Source: Paenibacillus ginsengihumi DSM 21568 | GTDB lineage: Bacteria; Bacillota; Bacilli; Paenibacillales; NBRC-103111 | Assembly (NCBI RefSeq): GCF_000380965.1 | Contig: NZ_KB905548.1 | Span: 186,001-250,000 of the forward strand | Reading direction: 5' to 3' | DNA: 64,000 nucleotides | Shown here: positions 8,655 to 19,130 of the stretch, piece by piece | Position numbering within the stretch: position 1 is the stretch's first letter | How the letters are laid out: the number at the start of each line of letters is the position of its first letter | Notes under the pieces: generated by a model | The model's input: only the letters and a program-made list of their open reading frames with translations | Databases searched by the model: none | What the model was told of the DNA's origin: nothing | Made by a program: the position numbers and the translations under genes

Positions 8655-9005
8655 CGGACAAGCCGGGGCATCCCGGAGCTTGACCGCGAATACATACGAC
8701 GGCGAAGCGGAGGGGCGAAGCAAGCAGGCAATGCGCGGGCCGCGGGCGGGAAGGCGAGCTGGCGGGCGGGGAAGCGAGGCCGGAGGTTAGATAGCGGGCG
8801 GGAAGCGAGACCGACGGGCATGATAGCGACGGGGAAAGCGGGACCGGCACGGCCCTAAGCATCGGCCAGGAAGCGACTTCGGCGATCGCCTGCTGCGGGC
8901 GCAGTTTGCGCCCCGGCGTTTGACAAAGCGGGCGCGGCGCTGCATGATGGAGATAGCGCCGGAGACGGCCTGTCCGGCGCGGACCATAAGCGAAGGTGAT
9001 AGCGG
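8655..9005. other. G-rich gap with imperfect tandem repeats
   Basis: About 350 bases between the MreB-family gene and yidD with no supported gene. 8750-8850 contains four or so imperfect copies of a roughly 20-30-base unit built on GCGGGCGGGAAGCGAGRCCG. No terminator or clear promoter was found. Confidence 0.5.
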
Positions 9006-9254
9006 ATGAAAAAGCTGCTGCAGCTGCCCGTCAAGGTGTACCGCAGGTGGATATCGCCGCTGAAGCCGCCGACCTGCCGCTTTTACCCGACCTGCTCGGC
9101 CTATGCGCTCGAGGCGCTCGAGAAGCACGGGGCGGCGCGCGGAACGTGGCTTGCGGTGAAGCGCATCGCCAAGTGCCATCCGTTCCATCCGGGCGGCATC
9201 GATCACGTGCCGGACGCCCCGGGGCGCCGGTCGAAAGCGGACGGTCGCGGTTAG
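9006..9254 (+). CDS. yidD: Membrane protein insertion efficiency factor YidD
   Basis: An 82-residue protein with the full YidD signature: an amphipathic N-terminus ([24 protein letters not shown]), the [13 protein letters not shown] segment, three conserved cysteines, and the [18 protein letters not shown] ending. YidD is a small inner-leaflet protein thought to help YidC insert membrane proteins. It starts at ATG after GAAGGTGA. Here it is on its own rather than beside rnpA-yidC, which is common in Firmicutes. Identification is secure. Confidence 0.93.
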   Translation: MKKLLQLPVKVYRRWISPLKPPTCRFYPTCSAYALEALEKHGAARGTWLAVKRIAKCHPFHPGGIDHVPDAPGRRSKADGRG

Positions 9255-9367
9255 CGGCGGCGCGGCTCGCTTGTCCGGCTGCGGCATAGCCTGCCAGGCG
9301 AGATGCGAACAGGTGCGCCGGCTGATGCCGCTTCCCGGGGCGGACAATCGCACCGGGCTTGCGCCGC

Positions 9368-9397
9368 TTGACACGGCCCTGCCGCATTCGATATGAT
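9368..9397 (+). promoter_or_regulatory. Sigma-A promoter for the metG T-box transcript
   Basis: TTGACA (9368-9373), an 18-base spacer and TATGAT (9392-9397), just before the T-box leader. Confidence 0.7.
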
Positions 9398-9403
9398 GTA
9401 GTT

Positions 9404-9723
9404 TAATCGAACCAACATATGTCAGCATCCCATGAACGGATAAGTACCCTGCGGGAAGCCGCTCAGAGAGCCGGGACAGGTGCGAGCCGGCCGGCAGCAA
9501 GCGGGGGAAGATGGTCCGGGAGGATACGGGGGCGAGCGGCCTTGGCCGGGATAAGGACAAGCGTAAGCCTTCGTCGCGGTCTCCGGCGATATCGGAGCGT
9601 CGACAGACACTGAGCCCCGCCTGCCGCGCCGGCAAAGCTTTTTCAGGCGTTTCACAACGGGGGAAGTTGGGTGGTACCACGTGAGCGAGAGCTCTCGTCC
9701 CAAGCGGACGGGGGCTTTTTTTG

Positions 9724-9724
<1 letters not shown>
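9404..9724 (+). promoter_or_regulatory. T-box leader (tRNA-Met sensing) of metG
   Basis: The T-box bulge sequence is GTTGGGTGGTACCACG at 9666-9681, followed by a terminator hairpin; the same T-box strand can instead pair in an antiterminator. Upstream lies a large stem I with an AGAGAGCC element (about 9464-9471) and a candidate AUG specifier at 9511-9513 (GGAAG ATG GTCC), the codon expected for methionyl-tRNA synthetase. Uncharged tRNA-Met would stabilise the antiterminator and switch metG on. The T-box and terminator are clear; the exact stem I fold needs a covariance model. Confidence 0.88.
9691..9722 (+). terminator. Regulated terminator of the T-box leader
   Basis: GCTCTCGTCC pairs over 10 positions (with G-T wobbles) with GGACGGGGGC across the loop CAAGC, followed by seven T. 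Confidence 0.88.
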
Positions 9725-11891
<2,167 letters not shown>

Positions 11892-11893
11892 GT

Positions 11894-11911
11894 ATTGTTC
11901 ACGTGAACAAT
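11894..11911. promoter_or_regulatory. 18-base perfect palindrome, candidate operator
   Basis: ATTGTTCACGTGAACAAT is fully self-complementary and begins 3 bases after the metG stop, 35 bases before the next start. Perfect palindromes of this size are typical of dimeric repressor sites. No T-tract follows, so it is not a good terminator. The binding protein is unknown. Confidence 0.5.
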
Positions 11912-11945
11912 GAAACCAGACCTAAGTTTGGGAGGTTATTCCACA

Positions 11946-13016
11946 ATGTCCAAAGACGGTATGAACTATGCTCCGCAAGGCAAGCCGAATCCTGTAGTGA
12001 AGCCCGGCGAATTCGCATTTGCGGCGACCGGGCTCGATCACGGGCATATTTACGGCATGTGCAACGGGTTGATTGAAGCCGGCGCCGATCTAATTGCCGT
12101 CTACGATCCGGACCCGCAGAAGGTGGAAGCCTTCGTCAAGCGGTTCCCTCAAGCGAAGGCTGTCTCCTCGGAGGCGGAAATTTTGCAGGACCCGCGCATC
12201 AAGCTGGTGGCCGGCGCGGCCGTCCCTTCCGAGCGGTGCGCGCTCGGGCTGCGGGTCATGGATGCGGGCAAGGACTACTTCACCGACAAGACGCCGTTCA
12301 CGACGCTTGCGCAGCTGGAAGAGGCCCGCGCCAAGGTGAAGGAAACCGGCCGCAAGTACATGGTCTATTACAGCGAGCGGCTGCATGTGGAAAGCGCGAT
12401 GTTTGCCGGCGAGCTGATCGAGCAGGGCGCGATCGGCCGTGTCGTGCAGGTGATGGGCTGGGGACCGCACCGCCTGAATGCGCCGTCCCGTCCGCAATGG
12501 TTCTTCGAGCGCGAGAAGTACGGCGGCATTCTGTGCGACATCGGCAGCCATCAGATCGAGCAGTTCCTGTTCTATAGCGGCGCCAGGGACGCCCAGGTGA
12601 CGAGCAGCCGCGTCGCCAACTACAACAACAAGGAATACCCCGAGCTGGAAGATTTCGGCGACGCGACGCTCGTCGGCGACAACGGCGCGACATTCTACTT
12701 CCGCGTCGACTGGCTGACGCCGGAGGGGCTCGGCACATGGGGCGACGGCCGGACGATCATTCTCGGCACAGACGGCTACATCGAGCTGCGCAAATATATC
12801 GACATCGCCCGCGATCCGCAGGGCGACCACCTGTATCTCGTCAACGGCGAGGGAACGAAGCATTACGAGCTGAAAGGCAAGGTCGGGTATCCGTTCTTCG
12901 GCAAGCTGATCCTCGACTGCATCCATCGCACGGAGAACGCCATGACGCAGGAGCATGCCTTCAAAGCGGCCGAGCTGTGCCTGAAGGCTCAGCAGCAGGC
13001 TGTACGTGTGGAATAA
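11946..13016 (+). CDS. Gfo/Idh/MocA-family oxidoreductase
   Basis: A 356-residue NAD(P)-dependent oxidoreductase. The N-terminal Rossmann half contains GLDHGHIYGMCNGLIEAGADLIAVYDPDP and the DKTPF(T) stretch that follows the nucleotide-binding loops; the C-terminal half includes GGILCDIGSHQIEQFLFYSG, the family's substrate-site region with a conserved Asp-His pair. Members act on sugars, inositols or related polyols. Start is the ATG after GGGAGGTTATT. The 18-base palindrome upstream suggests a local repressor. A terminator follows, so it is probably monocistronic. The substrate is unknown. Confidence 0.85.
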   Translation: MSKDGMNYAPQGKPNPVVKPGEFAFAATGLDHGHIYGMCNGLIEAGADLIAVYDPDPQKVEAFVKRFPQAKAVSSEAEILQDPRIKLVAGAAVPSERCALGLRVMDAGKDYFTDKTPFTTLAQLEEARAKVKETGRKYMVYYSERLHVESAMFAGELIEQGAIGRVVQVMGWGPHRLNAPSRPQWFFEREKYGGILCDIGSHQIEQFLFYSGARDAQVTSSRVANYNNKEYPELEDFGDATLVGDNGATFYFRVDWLTPEGLGTWGDGRTIILGTDGYIELRKYIDIARDPQGDHLYLVNGEGTKHYELKGKVGYPFFGKLILDCIHRTENAMTQEHAFKAAELCLKAQQQAVRVE

Positions 13017-13038
13017 TCGCTTTTCATTGGAATGGGAC

Positions 13039-13075
13039 GGCCCTCCGGAGCGCGTGCGCTTCGGGGGGCTTTCCT
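13039..13075 (+). terminator. Terminator after the Gfo/Idh/MocA gene
   Basis: GCCCTCCGGAGCGC pairs with GCTTCGGGGGGC around a GTGC loop; followed by a short TTTCCTGTT tract. Confidence 0.7.
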
Positions 13076-13112
13076 GTTATTGACGTTTCCGAAGGTCGAA
13101 CATGCTTGAAAA

Positions 13113-13163
13113 ACGTAAAAATTACTTTTACCCGTTGACACTGTCCCGATCCGCCCGTATAAT
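13113..13163 (+). promoter_or_regulatory. Promoter of the zinc operon with a possible Zur site
   Basis: A consensus sigma-A promoter: TTGACA (13135-13140), 17-base spacer, TATAAT (13158-13163). Just upstream, ACGTAAAAATTACTT (13113-13127) resembles the Bacillus Zur box core (TCGTAATnATTACGA, from memory) at about 12 of 15 positions. Downstream, ATATTACGATTAATAT is a 6-4-6 inverted repeat that also contains an ATTACGA half-site. The promoter is clear; Zur control is inference. Confidence 0.65.
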
Positions 13164-13219
13164 CTTCCTTGTCTATTAAAAAATATTACGATTAATATCG
13201 CTACATAAGGGGAGAAATC

Positions 13220-14647
13220 ATGATGTATGGAAGATTCAGTCAATCGTTAAAGCGGCAGCCTAAGGCTGACAGCGGGAAGGAACGGGAAGCGGGGAGGCTG
13301 CTTGCCATGTTCCGCCTCAAGGCTCAAGGCGGCGCTGCGCCGAGAGGCAGGCGGGGCAGCGGGAAATTGGCTGCGGCGCTGGCGCTGGCGCTGATCGGCT
13401 CGCTGCTGCTGTCGGCATGCGGCCGGCCGCAGCAGACGCTGGCGGAAGACAAGATCAATGTCGTCGCCAGCTTTTATCCGCTGTACGATTTTGCAACCAA
13501 GATCGGCGGCGAGCATGTCAACGTGATCAATCTGGTGCCGACCGGCGTCGAGCCGCACGATTGGTCGCCGAAGAGCCGCGATATGCAAAATATAACGCAG
13601 TCCGACCTGTTCTTCTATCTTGGCGCCGGCTTCGAGGGCTGGGTTGACGATACGCTGAAAAGCATCAAGAGGGACGCCAAAGTGACGGTTGTCGAAGCGG
13701 GCCAAGGCGTGGAGCTGATCGCCGCCGCGGGCGACGGTCACGACCACGGTCACGGCAGCGAGGCGGAGCACGGGCATGAGGGCGAGGGCGCGGTCGGCAA
13801 TAGCGCTGAGCATGGGCATGAGGGCGAGGCCGCGGTCGGCAATAGCACTGAGCATGGGCATGAGGGCGAGGCTGCGGTCGGCAATAGCGCTGAGCATGGG
13901 CATGAGGGCGAGGCTGCGGTCGGCAATAGCGCTGAGCATGGGCATGAGGGCGAGGCTGCGGTCGGCAATAGCGCCGAGCATGGGCATGAGGATGAGGCCG
14001 CGGTCGGCAATAGCGCCGAGCATGGGCATGAGGGCGAGGCCGCGGTCGGCAATAGCGCTGAGCACGATCATGAAGAAGAGTCGGGCCACAGTCATGACGG
14101 CGAAGCCGGACACTCGCATGCTGGCTCCTCCGATCCGCATATTTGGCTCAGCCCGCTGAACGCCAAGACGATCGCCGCCAATATCAAGGATGCGCTGATC
14201 CAGGTCGACGGCGGGCATAAAGCGGACTACGAAGCGAACTATGCTCGCTTCGCCGCGCAGCTCGATCAGCTGCATGAGGAATACAAGCGGGAGCTCGCTG
14301 CGACGAGCCGCAAGGAAATCGTCGTCACGCACCAGTCGTTCGGTTATTTGGCCAAGGAATACGGCCTGATCCAGATGCCGATTATGGGACTGTCTCCGGA
14401 CGCCGAACCGACGGCAGGCACGATGAAGGAAATTCTTGATTTCATCAAAGAGCATCAGGTCAAATATATTTTCTTCGAGGAGCTGGTCTCCGACAAGCTG
14501 GCCAAATCGCTGGCCCGGGACGCCGGCGTCGAGACGCTCGTGCTCAACCCGATCGAAGGATTGACCGATGAACAGGCCGCCAGCGGCGCGGATTATCTCT
14601 CGATCATGAAAGATAATTTGAATAATTTATTAAAAGCGTTAAAATAG
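13220..14647 (+). CDS. znuA: Zinc ABC transporter substrate-binding lipoprotein with His-rich repeat loop
   Basis: A 475-residue cluster A-I metal-binding lipoprotein. The hydrophobic signal ends in the lipobox LLSAC (Cys67), after an unusually long basic N-terminus; an ATG at 13307 with GGGGAGG at ideal spacing would give a normal-length signal (about 446 residues) and may be the true start. Zinc ligands are expected at the His in VEPHDW, DPHIW and VTHQSF; the NPIEGLT motif is typical of zinc rather than manganese proteins. Between the first two ligands lies a loop of seven 14-residue repeats (EHGHEGEAAVGNSA) plus an HDHEEESGHSHDGEAGHSH tail. Such His-rich loops are thought to collect zinc for the binding site. 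First gene of znuACB. Confidence 0.92.
   Translation: MMYGRFSQSLKRQPKADSGKEREAGRLLAMFRLKAQGGAAPRGRRGSGKLAAALALALIGSLLLSACGRPQQTLAEDKINVVASFYPLYDFATKIGGEHVNVINLVPTGVEPHDWSPKSRDMQNITQSDLFFYLGAGFEGWVDDTLKSIKRDAKVTVVEAGQGVELIAAAGDGHDHGHGSEAEHGHEGEGAVGNSAEHGHEGEAAVGNSTEHGHEGEAAVGNSAEHGHEGEAAVGNSAEHGHEGEAAVGNSAEHGHEDEAAVGNSAEHGHEGEAAVGNSAEHDHEEESGHSHDGEAGHSHAGSSDPHIWLSPLNAKTIAANIKDALIQVDGGHKADYEANYARFAAQLDQLHEEYKRELAATSRKEIVVTHQSFGYLAKEYGLIQMPIMGLSPDAEPTAGTMKEILDFIKEHQVKYIFFEELVSDKLAKSLARDAGVETLVLNPIEGLTDEQAASGADYLSIMKDNLNNLLKALK
13766..14059 (+). repeat. 42-base tandem repeat inside znuA (seven units)
   Basis: Seven nearly identical 42-base units encode the 14-residue His/Glu repeat of ZnuA, followed by a degenerate eighth. 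The unit length is a multiple of three, so copy-number change keeps the frame. Units differ at only a few positions, implying recent expansion. Other frames are open across the array on both strands, as expected for a stop-free repeat. Confidence 0.9.
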
Positions 14648-14683
14648 AAAGGGAGACTTTCCGAATAGTTAGGAGCGTTAGTC

Positions 14684-15460
14684 ATGCTAACGAATGCTCA
14701 GCCGGGATGTCATCAGAAGATCGTTGCGATCGATGACGTCTCTTTTTCTTATGAAAACAAACAAATTATTAGCGGCCTAACCTTTTCCGTGCTGGAGCGC
14801 GACTTCGTCGGCCTGATCGGATCGAACGGGGCGGGGAAGACGACCTTGCTCAAGATGATCGTCGGCCTGCTGAAGCCTGCGAGCGGGGAAATTCGCCTGT
14901 TTGGCGAGCCGATCGGCCAGTTCGAAGGCTGGGAGCGGATCGGCTATGTGCCGCAGAAGAACGCCTTCAACCCGCTGTTCCCGGCGACGGTGCGCGAGGT
15001 CGTGTTGTCGGGGCTGTACGGCAAGAAAAAAATGTTCCGCCGCCTGACCAGAGCCGAGCAGCAGAAGGCCGACGACGCCATGTATGCGATGCGCATCGAG
15101 GATTTGGCCAGCCGCCGCATCGGCCAGCTGTCAGGGGGGCAGCAGCAGCGGGTGTTTTTGGCCCGGGCGCTCGTGAACAATCCCGAGCTGCTGATTTTGG
15201 ACGAGCCGACCGTCGGCATTGACGCGGAGACGCAGGCTGACTTTTTCCGGATGATCCGCCATATGCATGAGCATCACCGGATCACGTTCATCATGGTCTC
15301 GCACGACATGGATATGATGAAGGCTTACCTCGGCTCCGAGCCTTTGCAAAAGAGCGGAGGGCTTTCGTTTTATGTAAGGCATACTCACGAGCCGCAGGAC
15401 TGCAAGGAGACGAACTGGACCCATTCGATCGGCCAGCTAAGGGAGAGCGCCGGAGTATAA
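14684..15460 (+). CDS. znuC: Zinc ABC transporter ATP-binding protein
   Basis: A 258-residue ABC ATPase with Walker A (GSNGAGKTTLLK), Q-loop (YVPQKNAFN), signature (LSGGQQQRVFLARAL), Walker B (LLILDEPTVGID) and the switch His (MVSHDMDMM). The motif set and neighbours identify it as the energising subunit of the zinc importer. The ATG comes 36 bases after znuA. It powers uptake of zinc delivered by the lipoprotein through the ZnuB channel. Confidence 0.9.
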   Translation: MLTNAQPGCHQKIVAIDDVSFSYENKQIISGLTFSVLERDFVGLIGSNGAGKTTLLKMIVGLLKPASGEIRLFGEPIGQFEGWERIGYVPQKNAFNPLFPATVREVVLSGLYGKKKMFRRLTRAEQQKADDAMYAMRIEDLASRRIGQLSGGQQQRVFLARALVNNPELLILDEPTVGIDAETQADFFRMIRHMHEHHRITFIMVSHDMDMMKAYLGSEPLQKSGGLSFYVRHTHEPQDCKETNWTHSIGQLRESAGV

Positions 15461-15586
15461 TCGGCTATGGCCTCATGGTCAGGCCGCAAGACGCCGGTTG
15501 CATTCGCATCGCATCGGGGGCCGTGCCTGCCCGGCCGTACACGCGCGGCCCGGCACGTCGTTTCATGAAGAGGAGAGGGAAGACGT

Positions 15587-16390
15587 TTGGATATTTTTGC
15601 GGAATATTTTTTTCAGCGGGCGCTGATCGGCGGGGCCTTGATCGGTCTGGCTGCTCCGCTGATGGGCGTATTTCTGGTGCTGCGCCGGCTGTCCATGATC
15701 GGAGATACGCTGGCGCATGTGTCCATCGCGGGTATCGCGCTCGGCTTCTTGCTGGGCATATACCCGCTGGGCGTCGGGCTGGTGTTCGCGTTGCTCGCCT
15801 CCTACGGGATCGAGAGGCTGCGCCGGGCCTACAGGACGTACGCCGAGCTGTCCATCGCCATCATCATGTCCGGCGGCGTGGCGCTGGCGACGATGCTGTT
15901 TACGCTCGGCCGAGGCTTCAATATGAACGTCATGAGCTATTTTTTCGGGAGCATATACACGCTTGATTATACGGACCTGGCCGTGGTAGGGGCCGTCACG
16001 GTGCTCATCGTTGTCATGGTGGCCGTCAATTACAAGGAGATGTTCCTGATGTTTTTCGACGAGGATGCGGCAGGGGTAAGCGGCCTTCCCGTTCGCGCCT
16101 ACAACATTATGATCACGATGCTGACGGCGCTCGTCATCAGCGTCTCGATCAAGATTGTCGGAGCGCTGCTCGTCTCCTCACTGCTGACGATCCCGGTGGC
16201 CTGCAGTCTGCTCGTCGCCCGTTCGTTCCGGCATTCGGTGCTGTGGTCGGTGTTGTTCGCCGAGGCGGCGGTGCTGCTCGGTCTGGTTGCCGCAGGGATC
16301 TGGGACCTGGCTCCCGGGGCGACGGTCGTTCTTGTCCTGATTGCGATACTGATCGGCATATTGTTTATTAAGAGAGGGTTCAAGCTTTGA
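15587..16390 (+). CDS. znuB: Zinc ABC transporter permease
   Basis: A 267-residue integral membrane protein of the ABC-3 family with about eight hydrophobic helices; typical segments are LVLRRLSMIGDTLAHVSIAGIALG near the start and LLTIPVACSLLVARSF near residue 200. It starts at TTG (15587), supported by AGGAGAGGGA at the right spacing. The 126 bases between znuC and this gene have no gene of their own. It forms the membrane channel for zinc as a homodimer. Zinc rather than manganese is assigned from the His-rich ZnuA. Confidence 0.9.
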   Translation: MDIFAEYFFQRALIGGALIGLAAPLMGVFLVLRRLSMIGDTLAHVSIAGIALGFLLGIYPLGVGLVFALLASYGIERLRRAYRTYAELSIAIIMSGGVALATMLFTLGRGFNMNVMSYFFGSIYTLDYTDLAVVGAVTVLIVVMVAVNYKEMFLMFFDEDAAGVSGLPVRAYNIMITMLTALVISVSIKIVGALLVSSLLTIPVACSLLVARSFRHSVLWSVLFAEAAVLLGLVAAGIWDLAPGATVVLVLIAILIGILFIKRGFKL

Positions 16391-16431
16391 CGCTGGAGCG
16401 CTCGAAACGAAAGCAAGGAGTGGTATAACGG

Positions 16432-17142
16432 ATGGAACTGAATGTATGGATTGCGCTTTGGGCCGGCTTCGCTTCCTTTATCTCGCCGTGCTGCTTGCCG
16501 CTGTACCCGTCCTATTTGTCGTATATCACCGGCATTTCCGTAAGCCAGCTGAAAAATCCGGGGGCGGACGCCAACATTCGCATCCGGACCGTCTCCCATA
16601 CGCTGTTTTTCATCCTCGGTTTCTCCGTTATTTTCTACAGCCTGGGCTTAAGCGCCGGTCTGATCTCCAATTTGTTCGTCGATTACCGGGAGCTGCTCAG
16701 GCAAATTGCGGCGATTCTTATATTGGTAATGGGCTTGTTCCTGCTTGGCATTTTTCAACCGCAATTTCTCATGAAGGAGCGCAAGCTGCAGCTGAAGTGG
16801 AAGCCGGCCGGTTATCTCGGCTCGCTGCTGATCGGCATGGGCTTTGCCGCAGGCTGGTCACCCTGCATCGGCCCGATCTTGACCGCCATGCTGGCGCTGG
16901 CGACGACCGAGCCGGGCTCGTGGACGAAGCTGATTACGGCATACTCGCTCGGCTTCGCCATTCCGTTCTTCGCGCTCGCTTTCTTCATCGGCTCGACCAA
17001 ATGGATTCTTCGCTATTCCGGCAAAATCATGAAGGTCGGCGGCGCGCTGATGGTCGTCGTCGCCGTGCTGCTGTATACGGATCAGATGACGCGAATCACC
17101 ATGTGGCTACTCAGCATTACCCCGGAATGGATGAAGGTGTAG
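16432..17142 (+). CDS. ccdA: Cytochrome c biogenesis protein CcdA
   Basis: A 236-residue six-helix membrane protein of the DsbD/CcdA family. The two redox cysteines sit in the expected places: SPCCLPLYPSYLSY in the first helix and GWSPCIGPILTAML in the fourth. CcdA passes electrons across the membrane to extracytoplasmic thiol proteins such as ResA (cytochrome c maturation) or StoA (spore cortex). It starts 41 bases after znuB behind AAGGAGTGG, so it could be read from the zinc operon; no functional tie to zinc is evident. Confidence 0.93.
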   Translation: MELNVWIALWAGFASFISPCCLPLYPSYLSYITGISVSQLKNPGADANIRIRTVSHTLFFILGFSVIFYSLGLSAGLISNLFVDYRELLRQIAAILILVMGLFLLGIFQPQFLMKERKLQLKWKPAGYLGSLLIGMGFAAGWSPCIGPILTAMLALATTEPGSWTKLITAYSLGFAIPFFALAFFIGSTKWILRYSGKIMKVGGALMVVVAVLLYTDQMTRITMWLLSITPEWMKV

Positions 17143-17166
17143 CCGCGGCGGATGTCGCGGCGGATG

Positions 17167-18228
17167 TTATGTGAAATAGTCGATGGTGGCTTCGGGAAAG
17201 TTTTCGAAAATGCGCTCGGTAATGAATTCTCTTAAGGCATCGGCTTGTTCATCCGGGTATACATATTTTCCCTGGCCCCACCGGCCCCATTTGTATTTCC
17301 GCTTCGTCTCGTCCATTTCCAGCTTCGTTCTCGGATACCTTCGCAAAATGACGTTTTTGGCCGTTTTCGTGAAACGATGCTGGATCAGCTCAAACGTCAG
17401 TCCCGAAGCCGCTTCCTCCGGAAGGGCTTCTTTTAATTGCATGAGCAGCTTCGCGTACCCTTCCTCCCAGCCTTCGTGCCAAATGATCGGAGCGATGATG
17501 AAGCCGAGCGGATAACCGGCGCGCGCTACTTTGCCCGCGGCTGCAAGCCGGTCGCTCAGCCCGGAGGTAGCGGGCTCGAAATGCTTGATGACGTATTCCG
17601 CGTTGACGCTGAAGCGGATTCGGGTATGTCCGTTGTGCTTAGCGTCCAATAGCGGCTCCACATGATGAAATTTGGTCACGAAGCGGAGGCGTCCAAGCGG
17701 CTGCTGCCCCATAAATTCAATGCATTCCTTGAGCGATCCCGAGATGTGCTCCAGGCCGACCGGGTCGGAAGTGCAGGCGGCCTCGAAGCGGGTCATTTCC
17801 GGCGCGCGCTCGTCGATATACTTCTTCGCCTGCGCCAATATTTCGTCTGTGTTGACGTATACCCTAAGATAAGGCTTCGCTCCGAGCGTTGTCTGCAAAT
17901 AGCAGTAGTGACAGTGAGCCATGCAGCCGGTCGCGATCGGGATGGCATATTCGGCAGAGGGCTTGGACGTATCGAACTTCAGTGTTTTGCGGATGCCGAC
18001 GACGAGCGTGCGCTTGGCGATCCGGTACTTCTCCAGCTCGCTCTCGCCGGGCAAATCCGTGATCCGGTTATGGGACGTTGTCATCCGGACGGGGAGTCCT
18101 TCCCGCTCGGCCCATGCCATAATCGCTTGGCCCTTCGGGTAGTCCAGCGCGTTCGGCTCGAAATAGACGAGCTCCGGGATGAATACCCCCGGACTGCGCG
18201 TTGCAGGAATGAGCAATTGTTCGGCCAA
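17167..18228 (-). CDS. splB: Spore photoproduct lyase
   Basis: A 353-residue radical SAM enzyme that repairs the spore photoproduct (a thymine dimer made by UV in dormant spores) at germination. The cluster-binding motif CMAHCHYC (about residue 103) is the form found in SplB; the SVNAEYVIKHFEP and GFIIAPIIWHEGW segments are also characteristic. The start is TTG at 18228 with AGGAGG ten bases upstream. It is transcribed convergently to ccdA with only 24 bases between them. No splA precedes it. Marks the organism as an endospore former. Confidence 0.95.
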   Translation of the reverse strand: MAEQLLIPATRSPGVFIPELVYFEPNALDYPKGQAIMAWAEREGLPVRMTTSHNRITDLPGESELEKYRIAKRTLVVGIRKTLKFDTSKPSAEYAIPIATGCMAHCHYCYLQTTLGAKPYLRVYVNTDEILAQAKKYIDERAPEMTRFEAACTSDPVGLEHISGSLKECIEFMGQQPLGRLRFVTKFHHVEPLLDAKHNGHTRIRFSVNAEYVIKHFEPATSGLSDRLAAAGKVARAGYPLGFIIAPIIWHEGWEEGYAKLLMQLKEALPEEAASGLTFELIQHRFTKTAKNVILRRYPRTKLEMDETKRKYKWGRWGQGKYVYPDEQADALREFITERIFENFPEATIDYFT

Positions 18229-18286
18229 GACGGTTCAGCCTCCTGGTGAATTGTGTTAGATTTGTAATGGGATGGGCGGATATAAC

Positions 18287-18315
18287 TTGCCCGGGACGAA
18301 CCGCTGTGGTATAGT
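18287..18315 (+). promoter_or_regulatory. Candidate sigma-A promoter 1 upstream of mntR
   Basis: TTGCCC (18287-18292), 17-base spacer, TATAGT (18310-18315). It would give an mntR leader of roughly 235 bases. The leader (18316-18494) has no gene or recognised riboswitch. Confidence 0.45.
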
Positions 18316-18494
18316 ATAAAGCGCTCAAACCTGATGAATTAGCGTGAAATGCCGATCCTTATCATTTACCTCAGGCGGCGACGAACGATGCGGGAAAGAT
18401 GGATTCGTTATGTCGCCCATCTCGAACGTTAATATCATGATGCTGCGGCTTCCGTTTTAGTCATGGCAAATTCCATGCACGGGCGCCGGCGGAC

Positions 18495-18524
18495 TTGCTT
18501 TGGGCGCAGAAAGAAGTGTATCAT
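18495..18524 (+). promoter_or_regulatory. Candidate sigma-A promoter 2 upstream of mntR
   Basis: TTGCTT (18495-18500), 18-base spacer, TATCAT (18519-18524), 32 bases before the mntR start. Closer to the gene and so the simpler choice. Confidence 0.45.
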
Positions 18525-18556
18525 AGATGTATTGTACGGTTACGGGAGGAACGCGG

Positions 18557-18979
18557 ATGGCAACGCCGAGCATGGAAGATTATTTGGAAAGAATCTATAA
18601 ATTAATCGACGAGAAGGGCTACGCGCGCGTCTCCGATATAGCGGAAGGCCTGGAAGTGCACCCGTCTTCCGTGACGAAGATGATCCAGAAGCTGGATAAG
18701 GACAATTACTTGGTGTACGAGAAGTACCGCGGGCTTGTGCTGACGTCCAAAGGGCAGAAGATGGGCAAACGGCTTGTCGACAGGCACGAGCTGCTGGAGG
18801 AGTTTCTGAAGCTGATCGGCGTATCGGAAGATACGATTTACAAGGATGTGGAAGGAATCGAGCATCACTTGAGCTGGGATTCCATCACATGCATAGAGAC
18901 GCTGCTGGAATATTTCCGCAGAGATCCTTCGCGGATCGAAGAGCTGATGAAGCTGAAGAAGGAGCTTGAGGAATCGTAA
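18557..18979 (+). CDS. mntR: Manganese-responsive transcriptional regulator MntR
   Basis: A 140-residue DtxR-family repressor. The winged helix is in residues 1-70 ([13 protein letters not shown], then [22 protein letters not shown]), and the Mn-binding ligands known for B. subtilis MntR can be seen: Asp8, Glu11, a His in the 70s, and the [10 protein letters not shown] segment near 100. It represses Mn importers when Mn is sufficient. The ATG at 18557 follows GGGAGGA. It leads the conserved mntR-yqhO-yqhP-yqhQ-yqhR-aroQ-papA-efp block. A likely target, mntABCD, lies 11 kb downstream. Confidence 0.95.
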   Translation: MATPSMEDYLERIYKLIDEKGYARVSDIAEGLEVHPSSVTKMIQKLDKDNYLVYEKYRGLVLTSKGQKMGKRLVDRHELLEEFLKLIGVSEDTIYKDVEGIEHHLSWDSITCIETLLEYFRRDPSRIEELMKLKKELEES

Positions 18980-19029
18980 GGCGAGTCGCCGTAAGGCAAA
19001 AAGGAAGAGCAAGATACGTAAAGGGAAGG

Positions 19030-19059
19030 CACCTGTTCCGGAAGGGACGGGTGTTTTTT
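19030..19059 (+). terminator. Terminator after mntR
   Basis: CACCTGTTCC pairs with GGGACGGGTG around GGAA, followed by six T. Confidence 0.8.
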
Positions 19060-19130
19060 AGGTATATGGACATTCCGTCCTCTCATACATAGGGAGTGGG
19101 AGCAAGCAGAAGGCAGAGGGGGGACGGGTC

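Noticed and set aside
11894-11911. Terminator for metG
   Set aside because: The palindrome has no loop of normal size and no T-tract, so an operator is the better reading.
13247-14455. Long antisense frame across znuA
   Set aside because: A stop-free consequence of the 42-base repeat and high GC; no domain or ribosome site.
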